The position numbers and the translations under genes were made by a program. Source: Kosakonia oryziphila (GTDB taxonomy: Bacteria; Pseudomonadota; Gammaproteobacteria; Enterobacterales; Enterobacteriaceae). Taken from it: a stretch of DNA of 54,575 bases. The notes under the pieces were generated by a model that had not been told where the DNA came from, made no database searches, and worked only from the letters and a program-made list of their open reading frames with translations. The stretch covers positions 1-54,575 of the forward strand of contig NZ_FMBC01000035.1 of NCBI RefSeq assembly GCF_900094795.1, given 5' to 3'. Shown here in pieces: positions 19,713-26,299 of this stretch; position 1 is the stretch's first letter; each line of letters opens with the position of its first letter.

Positions 19713-19727
19713 TTTACGTTGTTTTAC
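19713..19727. promoter_or_regulatory. CpxR box
   Basis: On the minus strand GTAAA-ACAAC-GTAAA, a perfect match to the CpxR consensus, lies in the 151-bp spacer between divergent cpxR and cpxP. It activates cpxP and autoregulates cpxRA. Confidence 0.85.
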
Positions 19728-19808
19728 ACCCCCTGACGCATGTTTGCAGCCTGAATCGTAGACTTATTATCGTTGAATCGAGAGACGAAAAGGTTACTGG
19801 AGCAAATG

Positions 19809-20303
19809 ATGCGCATTGTTACCGTTGCCGTCATGGCCTCAACGCTGGTGTTAAGCACGGTTAGTTGTGCTGCTGATGTTGAAACAGGCGATAACTGGCA
19901 CCCTACAGAGGGATTCGCGCTGCGCAGTGTTCAGAGCCATATGTTCGACGGTATTAATTTAACGGAACACCAGCGTCAACAGATGCGGGATCTCATGCAA
20001 CAGGCGCGGCACGATCAGCCTCCTGTTAATGTTAGCGAAATGGAGACAATGCATCGCCTTGTCATCGCAGAAAAATTTGATGAAAGCGCTGTGCACGCTC
20101 AGGCAGAAAAAATGGCGCAGGAACAGGTAGCTCGTCAGGTTGAAATGGCCAGAGTGCGCAACCAGATGTACAACCTGCTCACGCCGGAGCAGCAAGCGGT
20201 TTTGAACCAGAATCATCAACAACGGATGAACCAGTTACGCAGCGTAGCACAAACGCAGCAAAGTTCACCGATGACCGAGTTAAGTAGCAGCAGTACCAGG
20301 TAA
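19809..20303 (+). CDS. cpxP: Periplasmic adaptor and inhibitor of CpxA, CpxP
   Basis: 164 aa with a signal peptide ([21 protein letters not shown]). It has the two LTxxQ motifs of the family, LTEHQ (about residue 52) and LTPEQ (about 128), on a long helical hairpin. It dampens CpxA and delivers misfolded pilins to DegP. ATG 19809 is chosen by family N-terminus. An ATG three bases earlier and a TTG at 19773 are in frame. The mature N-terminus and last 20 residues diverge from what I recall of K-12. Confidence 0.94.
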   Translation: MRIVTVAVMASTLVLSTVSCAADVETGDNWHPTEGFALRSVQSHMFDGINLTEHQRQQMRDLMQQARHDQPPVNVSEMETMHRLVIAEKFDESAVHAQAEKMAQEQVARQVEMARVRNQMYNLLTPEQQAVLNQNHQQRMNQLRSVAQTQQSSPMTELSSSSTR

Positions 20304-20311
20304 CAACCCTG

Positions 20312-20369
20312 TTTTTCCTTGCCATAGACACCATCCCTGTCTTCCCCCACATGATGTGGGGTTTTTTTT
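20312..20369 (+). ncRNA. cpxQ: CpxQ small RNA from the cpxP 3' UTR
   Basis: The cpxP 3' UTR matches the known CpxQ sRNA: TTTTCCTTGCCATAGACACC, a second seed in CATCCCTGTCTT, then the terminator hairpin CCCCACATGATGTGGGG and eight T. In E. coli and Salmonella RNase E frees CpxQ from cpxP mRNA, and with Hfq it represses envelope-related mRNAs. The phage attachment core begins inside it at 20329, so its 3' half here is one copy of the att duplication. The stem has four G where the attR copy has five. Confidence 0.85.
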
Positions 20370-20373
20370 ATCA
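20329..20373 (+). repeat. attL core of the P2-like prophage
   Basis: CACCATCCCTGTCTTCCCCC continues through the CpxQ terminator to TTTTATCA. The first 33 bp are identical to 53566-53598. After them the two copies differ by one G before the T-run and then agree again to ATCA. This defines the prophage ends and target. Confidence 0.88.
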
Positions 20374-20454
20374 GGTACTTAGAAAAAATCCCTTATAAAT
20401 CAATCCTCCTTGCAACAACCATAAGCAGTTACAAGAAGGATATAGCGCTACGGG

Positions 20455-20473
20455 TGTAGACAAGATGTAGACA
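20455..20473 (+). repeat. Integrase arm-type direct repeats, left side
   Basis: TGTAGACA at 20455-20462 and again at 20466-20473, an 11-bp period, between the att core and int. A matching pair lies inside the right end of the prophage (53497-53515) at the same period. Probable arm-binding sites of the integrase. Confidence 0.6.
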
Positions 20474-20479
20474 ATATTG

Positions 20480-21460
20480 TCATACCGCCAGCCCGCCGCC
20501 GAGAGGGTTTAACGTTACCGCGTGTTGCAGGTAATCGGGGGCAAGGTGAGCATAAACCATCGTCTGTTGTATGCTGGCGTGCCCCAGAATTTGCTGTAAC
20601 GCAATAATGTTCCCCCCGTTCATCATGAACCAGCTTGCAAATGTGTGCCGAAGCACATGCGTGGCCTGCCCGCGTGGTAAATCGGGCTTAACCTGTTTGA
20701 GCCGTTCGCAGAAGTTTTCATAGTCAACTTTGAACAGTGGCCCGGTGTCGCTGGTCTTGATTTCTTTCTCCAGTTCTTCCGATATCGGAACGGTGCGCTT
20801 TTTTCCGTTTTTGGTCTTAAGGAACGTCACGCGCCCGTGATTAACCTGCTCACCTCGCAGCGTGCTGCCTTCGCCCCAGCGTGCGCCAGTGCTGAGGCAT
20901 AGCAGTGCTACGCGTCGATCGTCGCCGGACAGAGTATCCAGTAATCTGCTGATCTCTGATTTTGCTAGATAGGTCATAGCTGGCGGCGCTTCTTTCAGTG
21001 GTTCCAGACCCTTGCAGGGGTTGTCCTTCCTGAACTCTTCCAGTTTTATCAACGTGCTGAACATCCCGGATAAGCGGTAAATATCCCGGTTGATCGTTGC
21101 TGCGCTGATACCGTCTTCCAGCCGTTGGCCTCGGTGCTGAGCAATCATTCGCTTGTTCAGTCGGTTAACGGCTGGATCGCCAAGCGCCCTGATTGTTTTA
21201 TTCAGGTGCCGCTTTTCAATCTCGCCATTTTCCTGAGTCTGTCCGTACAGCAGCCACCAGGTATCTAACAACTCGCTTAAGGTGCGGCGGTCAACGCTCG
21301 CGCCCAGCCATTCTTTTTTGTCGGCGTTGGCTAATACATAACGCTCAAAAAGAACCGCCTCTTGTTTCTTCTCAAATCGCCTGCGGATACGTTTTCCGTT
21401 ACGTCCGCGCGGCCATACGTCTACTTCATATTGACCACCTTCGAGCTTCTTAATTGACAT
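20480..21460 (-). CDS. int: P2-family tyrosine-recombinase integrase
   Basis: 326 aa. SAM-like core-binding domain (about 60-150), then a catalytic domain with Arg in CLSTGARWGE, the HxxR box HVLRHTF, His in LGHASIQQT and nucleophile Tyr in MVYAHLAP. It recombines attP with the cpxP/cpxQ site. The 3' end faces the att core as in P2. A decayed homologue lies at 53725-54258. Confidence 0.95.
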   Translation of the reverse strand: MSIKKLEGGQYEVDVWPRGRNGKRIRRRFEKKQEAVLFERYVLANADKKEWLGASVDRRTLSELLDTWWLLYGQTQENGEIEKRHLNKTIRALGDPAVNRLNKRMIAQHRGQRLEDGISAATINRDIYRLSGMFSTLIKLEEFRKDNPCKGLEPLKEAPPAMTYLAKSEISRLLDTLSGDDRRVALLCLSTGARWGEGSTLRGEQVNHGRVTFLKTKNGKKRTVPISEELEKEIKTSDTGPLFKVDYENFCERLKQVKPDLPRGQATHVLRHTFASWFMMNGGNIIALQQILGHASIQQTMVYAHLAPDYLQHAVTLNPLGGGLAV

Positions 21461-21529
21461 AAGAAAGCCCTCCGGCGTTTATTTCCCCATCCTGGTAACA
21501 GATAGTGAAAATGTAATGTTTATATATGG

Positions 21530-21850
21530 TTAGCCAGTTTGTTTCTCGGAGTGGTCTGATTCCGTTGACTCTGGCCCAATGTGTGCGAGAGCCGGTGCGA
21601 TTTGACCAGCTTGCGGGGCGGTCTTATCAGTCATTAGCCAGAGCGTATATTTTGCAAAACGGGGGTGTTGTGTGATCTTCAACAAAATTTCACTACCAAC
21701 TCCTTCTCTTCTCCCCATCTCGTAATGCTTTTGAGTACCTGCCGGAATACCTGTCAATTCAAAGAATTGAGTTCTGGATAGCCCTTCAGCATCCCTAATT
21801 GCTCGAATTTTTTCCCCAATCCCGCTTGACTGGGTCTCATTTGATACCAT
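21530..21850 (-). CDS. P2-type immunity repressor (C protein, helix-turn-helix)
   Basis: 106 aa from ATG 21850, preceded by AAGGAGAAGG. A start eight codons upstream is in frame. An XRE helix-turn-helix occupies about 8-62 (LSRTQFFELTGIPAGTQKHYEMGRR). The small size is that of P2 C-type repressors rather than the larger CI of phage 186. Its operator appears to be a pair of direct repeats, one covering its own start codon. It maintains lysogeny and blocks the rightward early promoter. Confidence 0.85.
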   Translation of the reverse strand: MVSNETQSSGIGEKIRAIRDAEGLSRTQFFELTGIPAGTQKHYEMGRREGVGSEILLKITQHPRFAKYTLWLMTDKTAPQAGQIAPALAHIGPESTESDHSEKQTG

Positions 21851-21884
21851 ATCCTTCTCCTTAGTGGGTCTCAATTGATACCAT
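21832..21884. promoter_or_regulatory. Repressor operator: two direct repeats
   Basis: GGGTCTCATTTGATACCAT at 21832-21850 and GGGTCTCAATTGATACCAT at 21866-21884: 18 of 19 bases identical, 34 bp apart, same orientation. The first overlaps the repressor start codon. Direct-repeat operators are known for P2 C. Confidence 0.75.
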
Positions 21885-21908
21885 TACAACGAAAAGGCAA
21901 CCGCCAAT

Positions 21909-21923
21909 ATAAGCAGTTACAAG
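21909..21923 (+). repeat. Candidate Cox-site repeat, immunity-region copy
   Basis: ATAAGCAGTTACAAG occurs here, between repressor and cox, and identically at 20421-20435 beside the attP arm repeats. In P2, Cox binds both the early promoter region and attP, so a sequence shared by exactly these two places is a candidate Cox box. Confidence 0.45.
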
Positions 21924-21963
21924 CTGAAATAAGCGCCTAGCGCTAATGCGGAGATTAGCACAA

Positions 21964-22110
21964 ATGAGTGGAAGACTTGAGCAGGGCAACAGAAGTGACG
22001 GAATCCATGTTGCTGAATTCCGCCGTAGATATTTCAAGAATGGAAGTTACACGGGAATGCTGAAAGTAAAAGAACGATACCGTGCTGATGGTGTAGTTCC
22101 AAAGCAGTAA
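21964..22110 (+). CDS. Small unknown ORF in the immunity region
   Basis: 48 codons beginning MSGRLEQGNRSDGIHV, basic (many Arg/Lys), no recognised domain. GGAG lies about 10 bases before the ATG. It is on the early-transcript strand just after the operator/early promoter region, and ends 1 bp before the convergent stop of the membrane-protein gene. It could be a real early leader peptide or a chance frame. Confidence 0.3.
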   Translation: MSGRLEQGNRSDGIHVAEFRRRYFKNGSYTGMLKVKERYRADGVVPKQ

Positions 22111-22111
22111 T

Positions 22112-22591
22112 TCAGTGAGGGATACCAACAGTAAGCATTGCAATCAATTTTTCAGATAAACAGAGTGATTCCCGATGATTAAGACCCATAGAGATACTGG
22201 CTTTGCTTCTTGCGGGATTGTCCATGCACTCCATGACGATACTGTCAAACTCTTCAATCATGGAGAGTCGTCCAGCGAGTTCGTCAATGCTGAGTTTATT
22301 GGCTTCATCGAGAAGAACTGCGTAGCGCCGCGCCTGCTGTTTTGCTGCTTCAGCCCTCTGCCCGAAGTTCCAAGCGATACGGCATCCACTAAGAATTGCG
22401 ATAACACCACCAGAAAACCAACTGAACTGGCTACCGGCGAATACGGATGCGCCAAGAATCAGCATTGTTGCGTTGATTACAGTATCAATCCGCCGATTGT
22501 ATTTTTCTGCAATGCATTCGAGCCAATAGCTGTTCCAGATTCGAAATACCAAATCATGCTTGGGATTACGTTCAGTTGGTTGGTTGTTCAT
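22112..22591 (-). CDS. Unknown membrane protein in the immunity region (candidate superinfection exclusion)
   Basis: 159 aa, family not recognised. A soluble N-terminus (about 1-38, basic/aromatic) leads to two adjacent hydrophobic helices (about 40-56 MLILGASVFAGSQF and 58-76 FSGGVIAILSGCRIAW). An 80-residue helical cytosolic tail (QRAEAAKQQARRYAV; DEANKLSIDELAGRLSM) follows. The topology recalls SLATT-type membrane effectors, but I cannot claim homology. It lies on the same strand as the repressor and starts 6 bp after the stop of a 27-aa ORF, with its ribosome site inside that ORF. Expression in the lysogen is therefore likely. Confidence 0.6.
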   Translation of the reverse strand: MNNQPTERNPKHDLVFRIWNSYWLECIAEKYNRRIDTVINATMLILGASVFAGSQFSWFSGGVIAILSGCRIAWNFGQRAEAAKQQARRYAVLLDEANKLSIDELAGRLSMIEEFDSIVMECMDNPARSKASISMGLNHRESLCLSEKLIAMLTVGIPH

Positions 22592-22597
22592 GGCTAT

Positions 22598-22681
22598 TTA
22601 ATCCTCTTCATCACCGCTCTGCCCTTTTTCTGGGGATGGGGCGGGTTTTCTGGGTACGTGAAATTTATCCGTATCGGACAT
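22598..22681 (-). CDS. 27-aa micro-ORF preceding the membrane protein
   Basis: Starts MSDTDKFHVPRKPAPSPEKG and ends in an acidic QSGDEED. It is strongly hydrophilic and proline-rich. AAGGAG lies eight bases upstream of the ATG. The end contains GAGGA, which would serve as ribosome site for the membrane protein, so the two are probably translationally coupled. Function unknown. Confidence 0.5.
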   Translation of the reverse strand: MSDTDKFHVPRKPAPSPEKGQSGDEED

Positions 22682-22813
22682 TGTTTTCTCCTTGTTGGGT
22701 GATGGTTATGCCGTTCACTTCCTGGCCGAAGATGGCATAGCGAAATTACCACAAAACCATGCGCCGGGCATGGCTAAAAATCCCGGCATAATTTGACATG
22801 AGGAATTAATACT

Positions 22814-23095
22814 ATGACAGACAAAGAGTTAGAGGGGTTCATTGAAGTGCGTCACGCTGTTGACGCAGTTCCATACCCAAAATTTGCCGAATTGATCGGT
22901 AAGAAGCCCGCCACGGTTAAGAGCATGATTGAAGACGGTAAGTTGCCGATCATCCCGTGGAAGAACCCGGAAAGCCTGGGCGCCCGTGCTGAGAACTGGA
23001 TCTATATCCCTGAGTTCAACCGCGCAATGCGTGACGCCTATTACAACCGTCCGAGAGAACAGCGCGACGCGTGGTTGTTGTGGATCGGTCTTTGA
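22814..23095 (+). CDS. cox: Cox-like excisionase and early repressor
   Basis: 93 aa. Matches the P2 Cox pattern: VDAVPYPKFAELIGKKPATV (helix-turn-helix), then DGKLPIIPW, then WIYIPEFN and a C-terminal RPREQRDAWLLWIGL. P2 Cox represses the repressor promoter and directs excision. GAGG precedes the ATG at good spacing. First gene of the early operon. Confidence 0.88.
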   Translation: MTDKELEGFIEVRHAVDAVPYPKFAELIGKKPATVKSMIEDGKLPIIPWKNPESLGARAENWIYIPEFNRAMRDAYYNRPREQRDAWLLWIGL

Positions 23096-23105
23096 GGTTA
23101 TCGCG

Positions 23106-23309
23106 ATGAGCCAGAAAACAGCCAACCACGAAAACCGGGTGCGTGAATGCAACGACATTCTTGACACCCATTTAAAAGATATGCAAACGGGCTTCATGAT
23201 TCGCACCAATAGCGGCGAGTTTATGATCAGGGATAAAAAGCTGATTAAGAAAATAACCAAAGACGTGGCCCACCATGTTGATGGTGAATTGCTTAAATTG
23301 GGAATGTGA
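23106..23309 (+). CDS. Small early phage protein, unknown
   Basis: 67 aa from ATG 23106, 10 bp after cox. Charged (ENRVRECNDILDTHLKDM; MIRDKKLIKKITKDVAHH), no membrane segment. The position equals that of small early genes before gene A in P2/186. Function not recognised. Confidence 0.6.
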   Translation: MSQKTANHENRVRECNDILDTHLKDMQTGFMIRTNSGEFMIRDKKLIKKITKDVAHHVDGELLKLGM

Positions 23310-23319
23310 GGGGGCTTTT

Positions 23320-23526
23320 GTGGCTGTGCAATTAATACAGTTAAGTCGTCACTCATATTTATATCGTGGCTTCACTATTCAAAAATGCCCGCGTAATCCT
23401 TTTACGTCTAAGCACTCTTATCGTATTTCCAGCAATGGCGATTATTACGGGCGTGACTTTGCTTTAGCGGAAGCCATGCGCACGGTTGATCAGATGTATA
23501 AGCAAGGGGGCAGTAATGCACGATGA
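23320..23526 (+). CDS. Small early phage protein, unknown
   Basis: 68 aa. Start taken at GTG 23320 (GAGGGGG upstream); GTG 23326 is also possible. It has an aromatic N-terminal half (SRHSYLYRGFTIQKC) and RISSNGDYYGRDFALAEAMRTVDQM. Overlaps the next gene by 11 bp. No family assigned. Confidence 0.5.
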   Translation: MAVQLIQLSRHSYLYRGFTIQKCPRNPFTSKHSYRISSNGDYYGRDFALAEAMRTVDQMYKQGGSNAR

Positions 23527-23746
23527 AGGCCCATCACTGGCAAGCCTGCTTAAGCACGGGTGCCAGGTCATACACTTCAAGAACTCACGCGGCTGGCTGG
23601 AAACGCCGGACGGAAGATTTTTTAAGCCCGAACCGGCGAAGGTTCAATTTATCAAAGGTAAAAATAAACCGTTTATTTATACCCAAAGAATAAATAAAGG
23701 CTTCCTGCTTACACTGGCTGAATTATTTAAAAAGCTAATTAAGTAA
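23516..23746 (+). CDS. Fil-like early protein (DUF2724 type)
   Basis: 76 aa from ATG 23516, which follows AAGGGGGCAGTA. It contains LLKHGCQVIHFKNSRGWLET, then PDGRFFKP, the pattern I associate with the filamentation protein Fil of phage 186 (DUF2724). In 186, Fil blocks host cell division when expressed. The hydrophobic C-terminus is KGFLLTLAELFKKLIK. Assignment rests on motif memory. Confidence 0.55.
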   Translation: MHDEGPSLASLLKHGCQVIHFKNSRGWLETPDGRFFKPEPAKVQFIKGKNKPFIYTQRINKGFLLTLAELFKKLIK

Positions 23747-23832
23747 TTCGGTTTTAAAAAATCAACTCTGCTTTCTCCGCCTCTTTGTTAAGTGGCGGCG
23801 GTTCAGCTCATTCTTTTTTTGAGGAAGAGATT

Positions 23833-24045
23833 ATGACCAGACGTGATCAATATAGCTTCATTTTGCATGTTCTTTTACCTGCTATCGAAAATGAAGGCTT
23901 AACCATTAAAACCCGCCGTGATGGTGAGTTAACCCTTTCAGCCAGCGGATCAGTAACCGTTAATTTTATTAGCAACCTGCGCCAGCACTGCATTGACGAA
24001 TTGCAGCGATCTTCCGTTCCTTCTTCTCCTTACGGTTATTTATAA
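23833..24045 (+). CDS. Small early phage protein, unknown
   Basis: 70 aa from ATG 23833 behind GAGGAAGAG. Open frame extends upstream to 23785 without a better start. Contains YSFILHVLLPAIENEGL and SVTVNFISNLRQHCIDEL. No recognised family. Confidence 0.5.
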   Translation: MTRRDQYSFILHVLLPAIENEGLTIKTRRDGELTLSASGSVTVNFISNLRQHCIDELQRSSVPSSPYGYL

Positions 24046-24060
24046 ATAGAGGTCTTTTGC

Positions 24061-24309
24061 ATGAGTAACGTAGCGAAACTTCAATTAGGTTTTTCACCGC
24101 TGACTAAAAAAATTCAGTTGGCAAAGATGCGCGATGATGGGGAAGGGCGCCGCCTTCGCGTTGGTAGCGATCCTGGTCGTGATGTGACTAACGAAGCTGC
24201 GCAATTAGTTTGGCAGTTGGTTATGTCTGAGGGCGGGGAAATCGGCTGGAACCTGTCGGACGGTAGCCGCATGGTTTTGAAGGCTGAGAAAGTGGGGCAC
24301 GCATCATGA
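24061..24309 (+). CDS. Small early phage protein, conserved in P2-like phages
   Basis: 82 aa. The start KLQLGFSPLTKKIQLAKM and the D-V-T-N-E-A segment resemble a short protein (DUF7446-like) seen before gene A in P2-like phages of enterics. Overlaps the following methylase gene by 4 bp (ATGA). Function unknown. Confidence 0.5.
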   Translation: MSNVAKLQLGFSPLTKKIQLAKMRDDGEGRRLRVGSDPGRDVTNEAAQLVWQLVMSEGGEIGWNLSDGSRMVLKAEKVGHAS

Positions 24310-25289
24310 GCAGCCCTATTATTCGCCCGTTCATCAAATGGGCAGGGGGTAAAACCCGTGTCCTCCCTGACCTGCTGCCGCATCTTCCTAAAGCCGACTG
24401 CCTGATCGAACCGTTCGTAGGCGGCGCATCGGTATTTCTGGCGACTGAATACCGCCGCTATGTGCTGGCTGATATCAACCCGGATCTTATTAACCTGTAT
24501 CGGGAAGTCACCCGTTACCCGGACTTAGTGATCGATGCTGCCCGCGAACTATTCAACAGCAAGAACAGCCCGCAGGGGTACAACGAAGTCCGCGCCGCGT
24601 TCAATAAGCAGGTGGGTACGGTAAAAAGCGGTGGGTTGCGTTATGGCGCTGAAATGGCGTGCATTATGCGCGCTGCTCAATTCCTGTATCTGAATCGCCA
24701 CGGTTATAACGGCTTATGCCGCTACAGCCGTAAGACCGGCTTTAACGTGCCGTTTGGCAAGTATAAGAGCGTCTACTTTCCTGAAAATGAAATCCGCCAG
24801 TTTGCCGAAAAGGCCAACGATACAAAGGCAATATTTCTTTGCGCGCCGTTCCAGCGTTCTCTACAGGTCGTCACGGGTGGCGATGTTCTTGTTTACTGCG
24901 ATCCGCCTTACCTGCCTGAAAGCAAAACAGCCGATTTTACCCAATACCACACCGAACCATTCACGGAAGATAACCACCGCCAGTTAGTCCAGGCACTGCT
25001 GGAAGTTAACCGTAAGCATGGCGTGAAGGTCGTCATTTCCAACAGCGACACCGAAGCCACCCGCGCGATTTATCAGCCATTCAAGATGCACGAAATCAGC
25101 GTGCAACGTTCCGTCAGCACCGACAAAGACAACCGCCAGAAGGCCAAAGAAGTGATTGGCGTGCTGCCTGTCTGCGATTGCTGCGGGCGTTACGGCGGCG
25201 GTTGCCCTGATTGTGGCGCCGTGATGGGTGATGCGACTTACAACGCGATGGTTGCGGCGAGCGCGTTTGATGATGGGGAGGTTTTCTAA
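24306..25289 (+). CDS. DNA adenine methylase (Dam family) with C-terminal zinc-ribbon-like tail
   Basis: 327 aa. SAM-binding motif I is PFIKWAGGKTRVLPDL, with FVGGASVF. The catalytic motif is CDPPY (about residue 200), and the mid region YLNRHGYNGLCRYS is the Dam DNA-recognition segment. Expected to make N6-methyladenine, probably in GATC-like sites. The last 45 residues add CDCCGRYGGGCPDCG, two CxxC knuckles absent from host Dam. Start overlaps the preceding stop; ends on the ATG of the next gene. Confidence 0.88.
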   Translation: MSSPIIRPFIKWAGGKTRVLPDLLPHLPKADCLIEPFVGGASVFLATEYRRYVLADINPDLINLYREVTRYPDLVIDAARELFNSKNSPQGYNEVRAAFNKQVGTVKSGGLRYGAEMACIMRAAQFLYLNRHGYNGLCRYSRKTGFNVPFGKYKSVYFPENEIRQFAEKANDTKAIFLCAPFQRSLQVVTGGDVLVYCDPPYLPESKTADFTQYHTEPFTEDNHRQLVQALLEVNRKHGVKVVISNSDTEATRAIYQPFKMHEISVQRSVSTDKDNRQKAKEVIGVLPVCDCCGRYGGGCPDCGAVMGDATYNAMVAASAFDDGEVF

Positions 25290-26299
25290 TGTCGATCATA
25301 GATCCCCGTTGCAGTGGTACGGATACGATAAATATCGTTTCTGTTTCTGGAGGGAAAGACAGCCTTGCGCAATGGCTTTTAGCCATTGAAAGCGGTGTGT
25401 CTTATACGACTGTTTTTGCTGATACCGGCCATGAGCACCCCCAAACAATGGAATACCTAGACTATCTGGAATCCAGGCTGGGAAAAATAGTTCGTGTTAA
25501 AGCTGATTTTTCTCGTCAGATAGAGGGGAAGCGTAGGTTCATTGCAGAAAAGTGGCCTATCTCTCTGGTTGAAGAGTGCGGAATGTCGCCCGAAGAGGCG
25601 GCGGAACGTATTCACCATGCACTGGAAGTTTTAAAACCAACAGGCAATCCATTCCTTGATCTCTGCATGTGGAAAGGGCGTTTCCCGAGCACTAAGGCGC
25701 GTTTCTGCACATTTGACCTGAAACATGAACCGGTACGAACCCAGGTGGTTTTGCCAGCGCTGGATGAGTTCGACGAGGTAATTAGCTGGCAGGGTGTTCG
25801 CGCGCAAGAGTCACCAGCACGGGCCGGTTTACCCGCCTGGGAGGAAGACGCAGATAACACGCCTGGTCTCCACGTCTACCGCCCAATTCTTAACTGGTTA
25901 CATGAAGATGTGTTTGCCCTGGCTAAACGCCACGGTATCAAACCAAACCCACTCTATGAGCAAGGTTGCAGCCGTGTCGGGTGCATGCCTTGTATCCATG
26001 CCCGCAAGTCTGAACTGGCAGAAATATTTAGCCGTTGGCCGGAAGAAATAAAGCGTGTTGCAGAGTGGGAACGCCTTGTCGCGGCGTGTTCCCGCCGTGG
26101 AAATTCTACTTTTTTCCCTTCAACTCATGACCCGCGTAGAGCGGAAAAGCGGATCGACGTTATCACCGTTGATGCATACGGCATTGAGTCCTACCGCGAT
26201 TGGGCAATGACGACACGGGGCGGGGCGCAATTCGATCTGTTGGCAGAGTCAAACGATAAATCGGTGTGCAGCAGCGTTTATGCCGGGGTGTGCGAATGA
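25289..26299 (+). CDS. Phosphoadenosine phosphosulfate reductase-family protein
   Basis: 336 aa. The N-terminal PP-loop VSVSGGKDSLAQW (about residue 18) and DTGHEHPQTMEYLDYL mark the PAPS-reductase/ATP-pyrophosphatase superfamily. The C-terminal half has GCSRVGCMPCIHARKSEL, a Cys cluster that could hold an iron-sulfur centre as in DndC-like enzymes. Role in phage unknown; DNA or nucleotide modification is plausible because it lies between two methylase genes. Coupled to both neighbours. Confidence 0.8.
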   Translation: MSIIDPRCSGTDTINIVSVSGGKDSLAQWLLAIESGVSYTTVFADTGHEHPQTMEYLDYLESRLGKIVRVKADFSRQIEGKRRFIAEKWPISLVEECGMSPEEAAERIHHALEVLKPTGNPFLDLCMWKGRFPSTKARFCTFDLKHEPVRTQVVLPALDEFDEVISWQGVRAQESPARAGLPAWEEDADNTPGLHVYRPILNWLHEDVFALAKRHGIKPNPLYEQGCSRVGCMPCIHARKSELAEIFSRWPEEIKRVAEWERLVAACSRRGNSTFFPSTHDPRRAEKRIDVITVDAYGIESYRDWAMTTRGGAQFDLLAESNDKSVCSSVYAGVCE

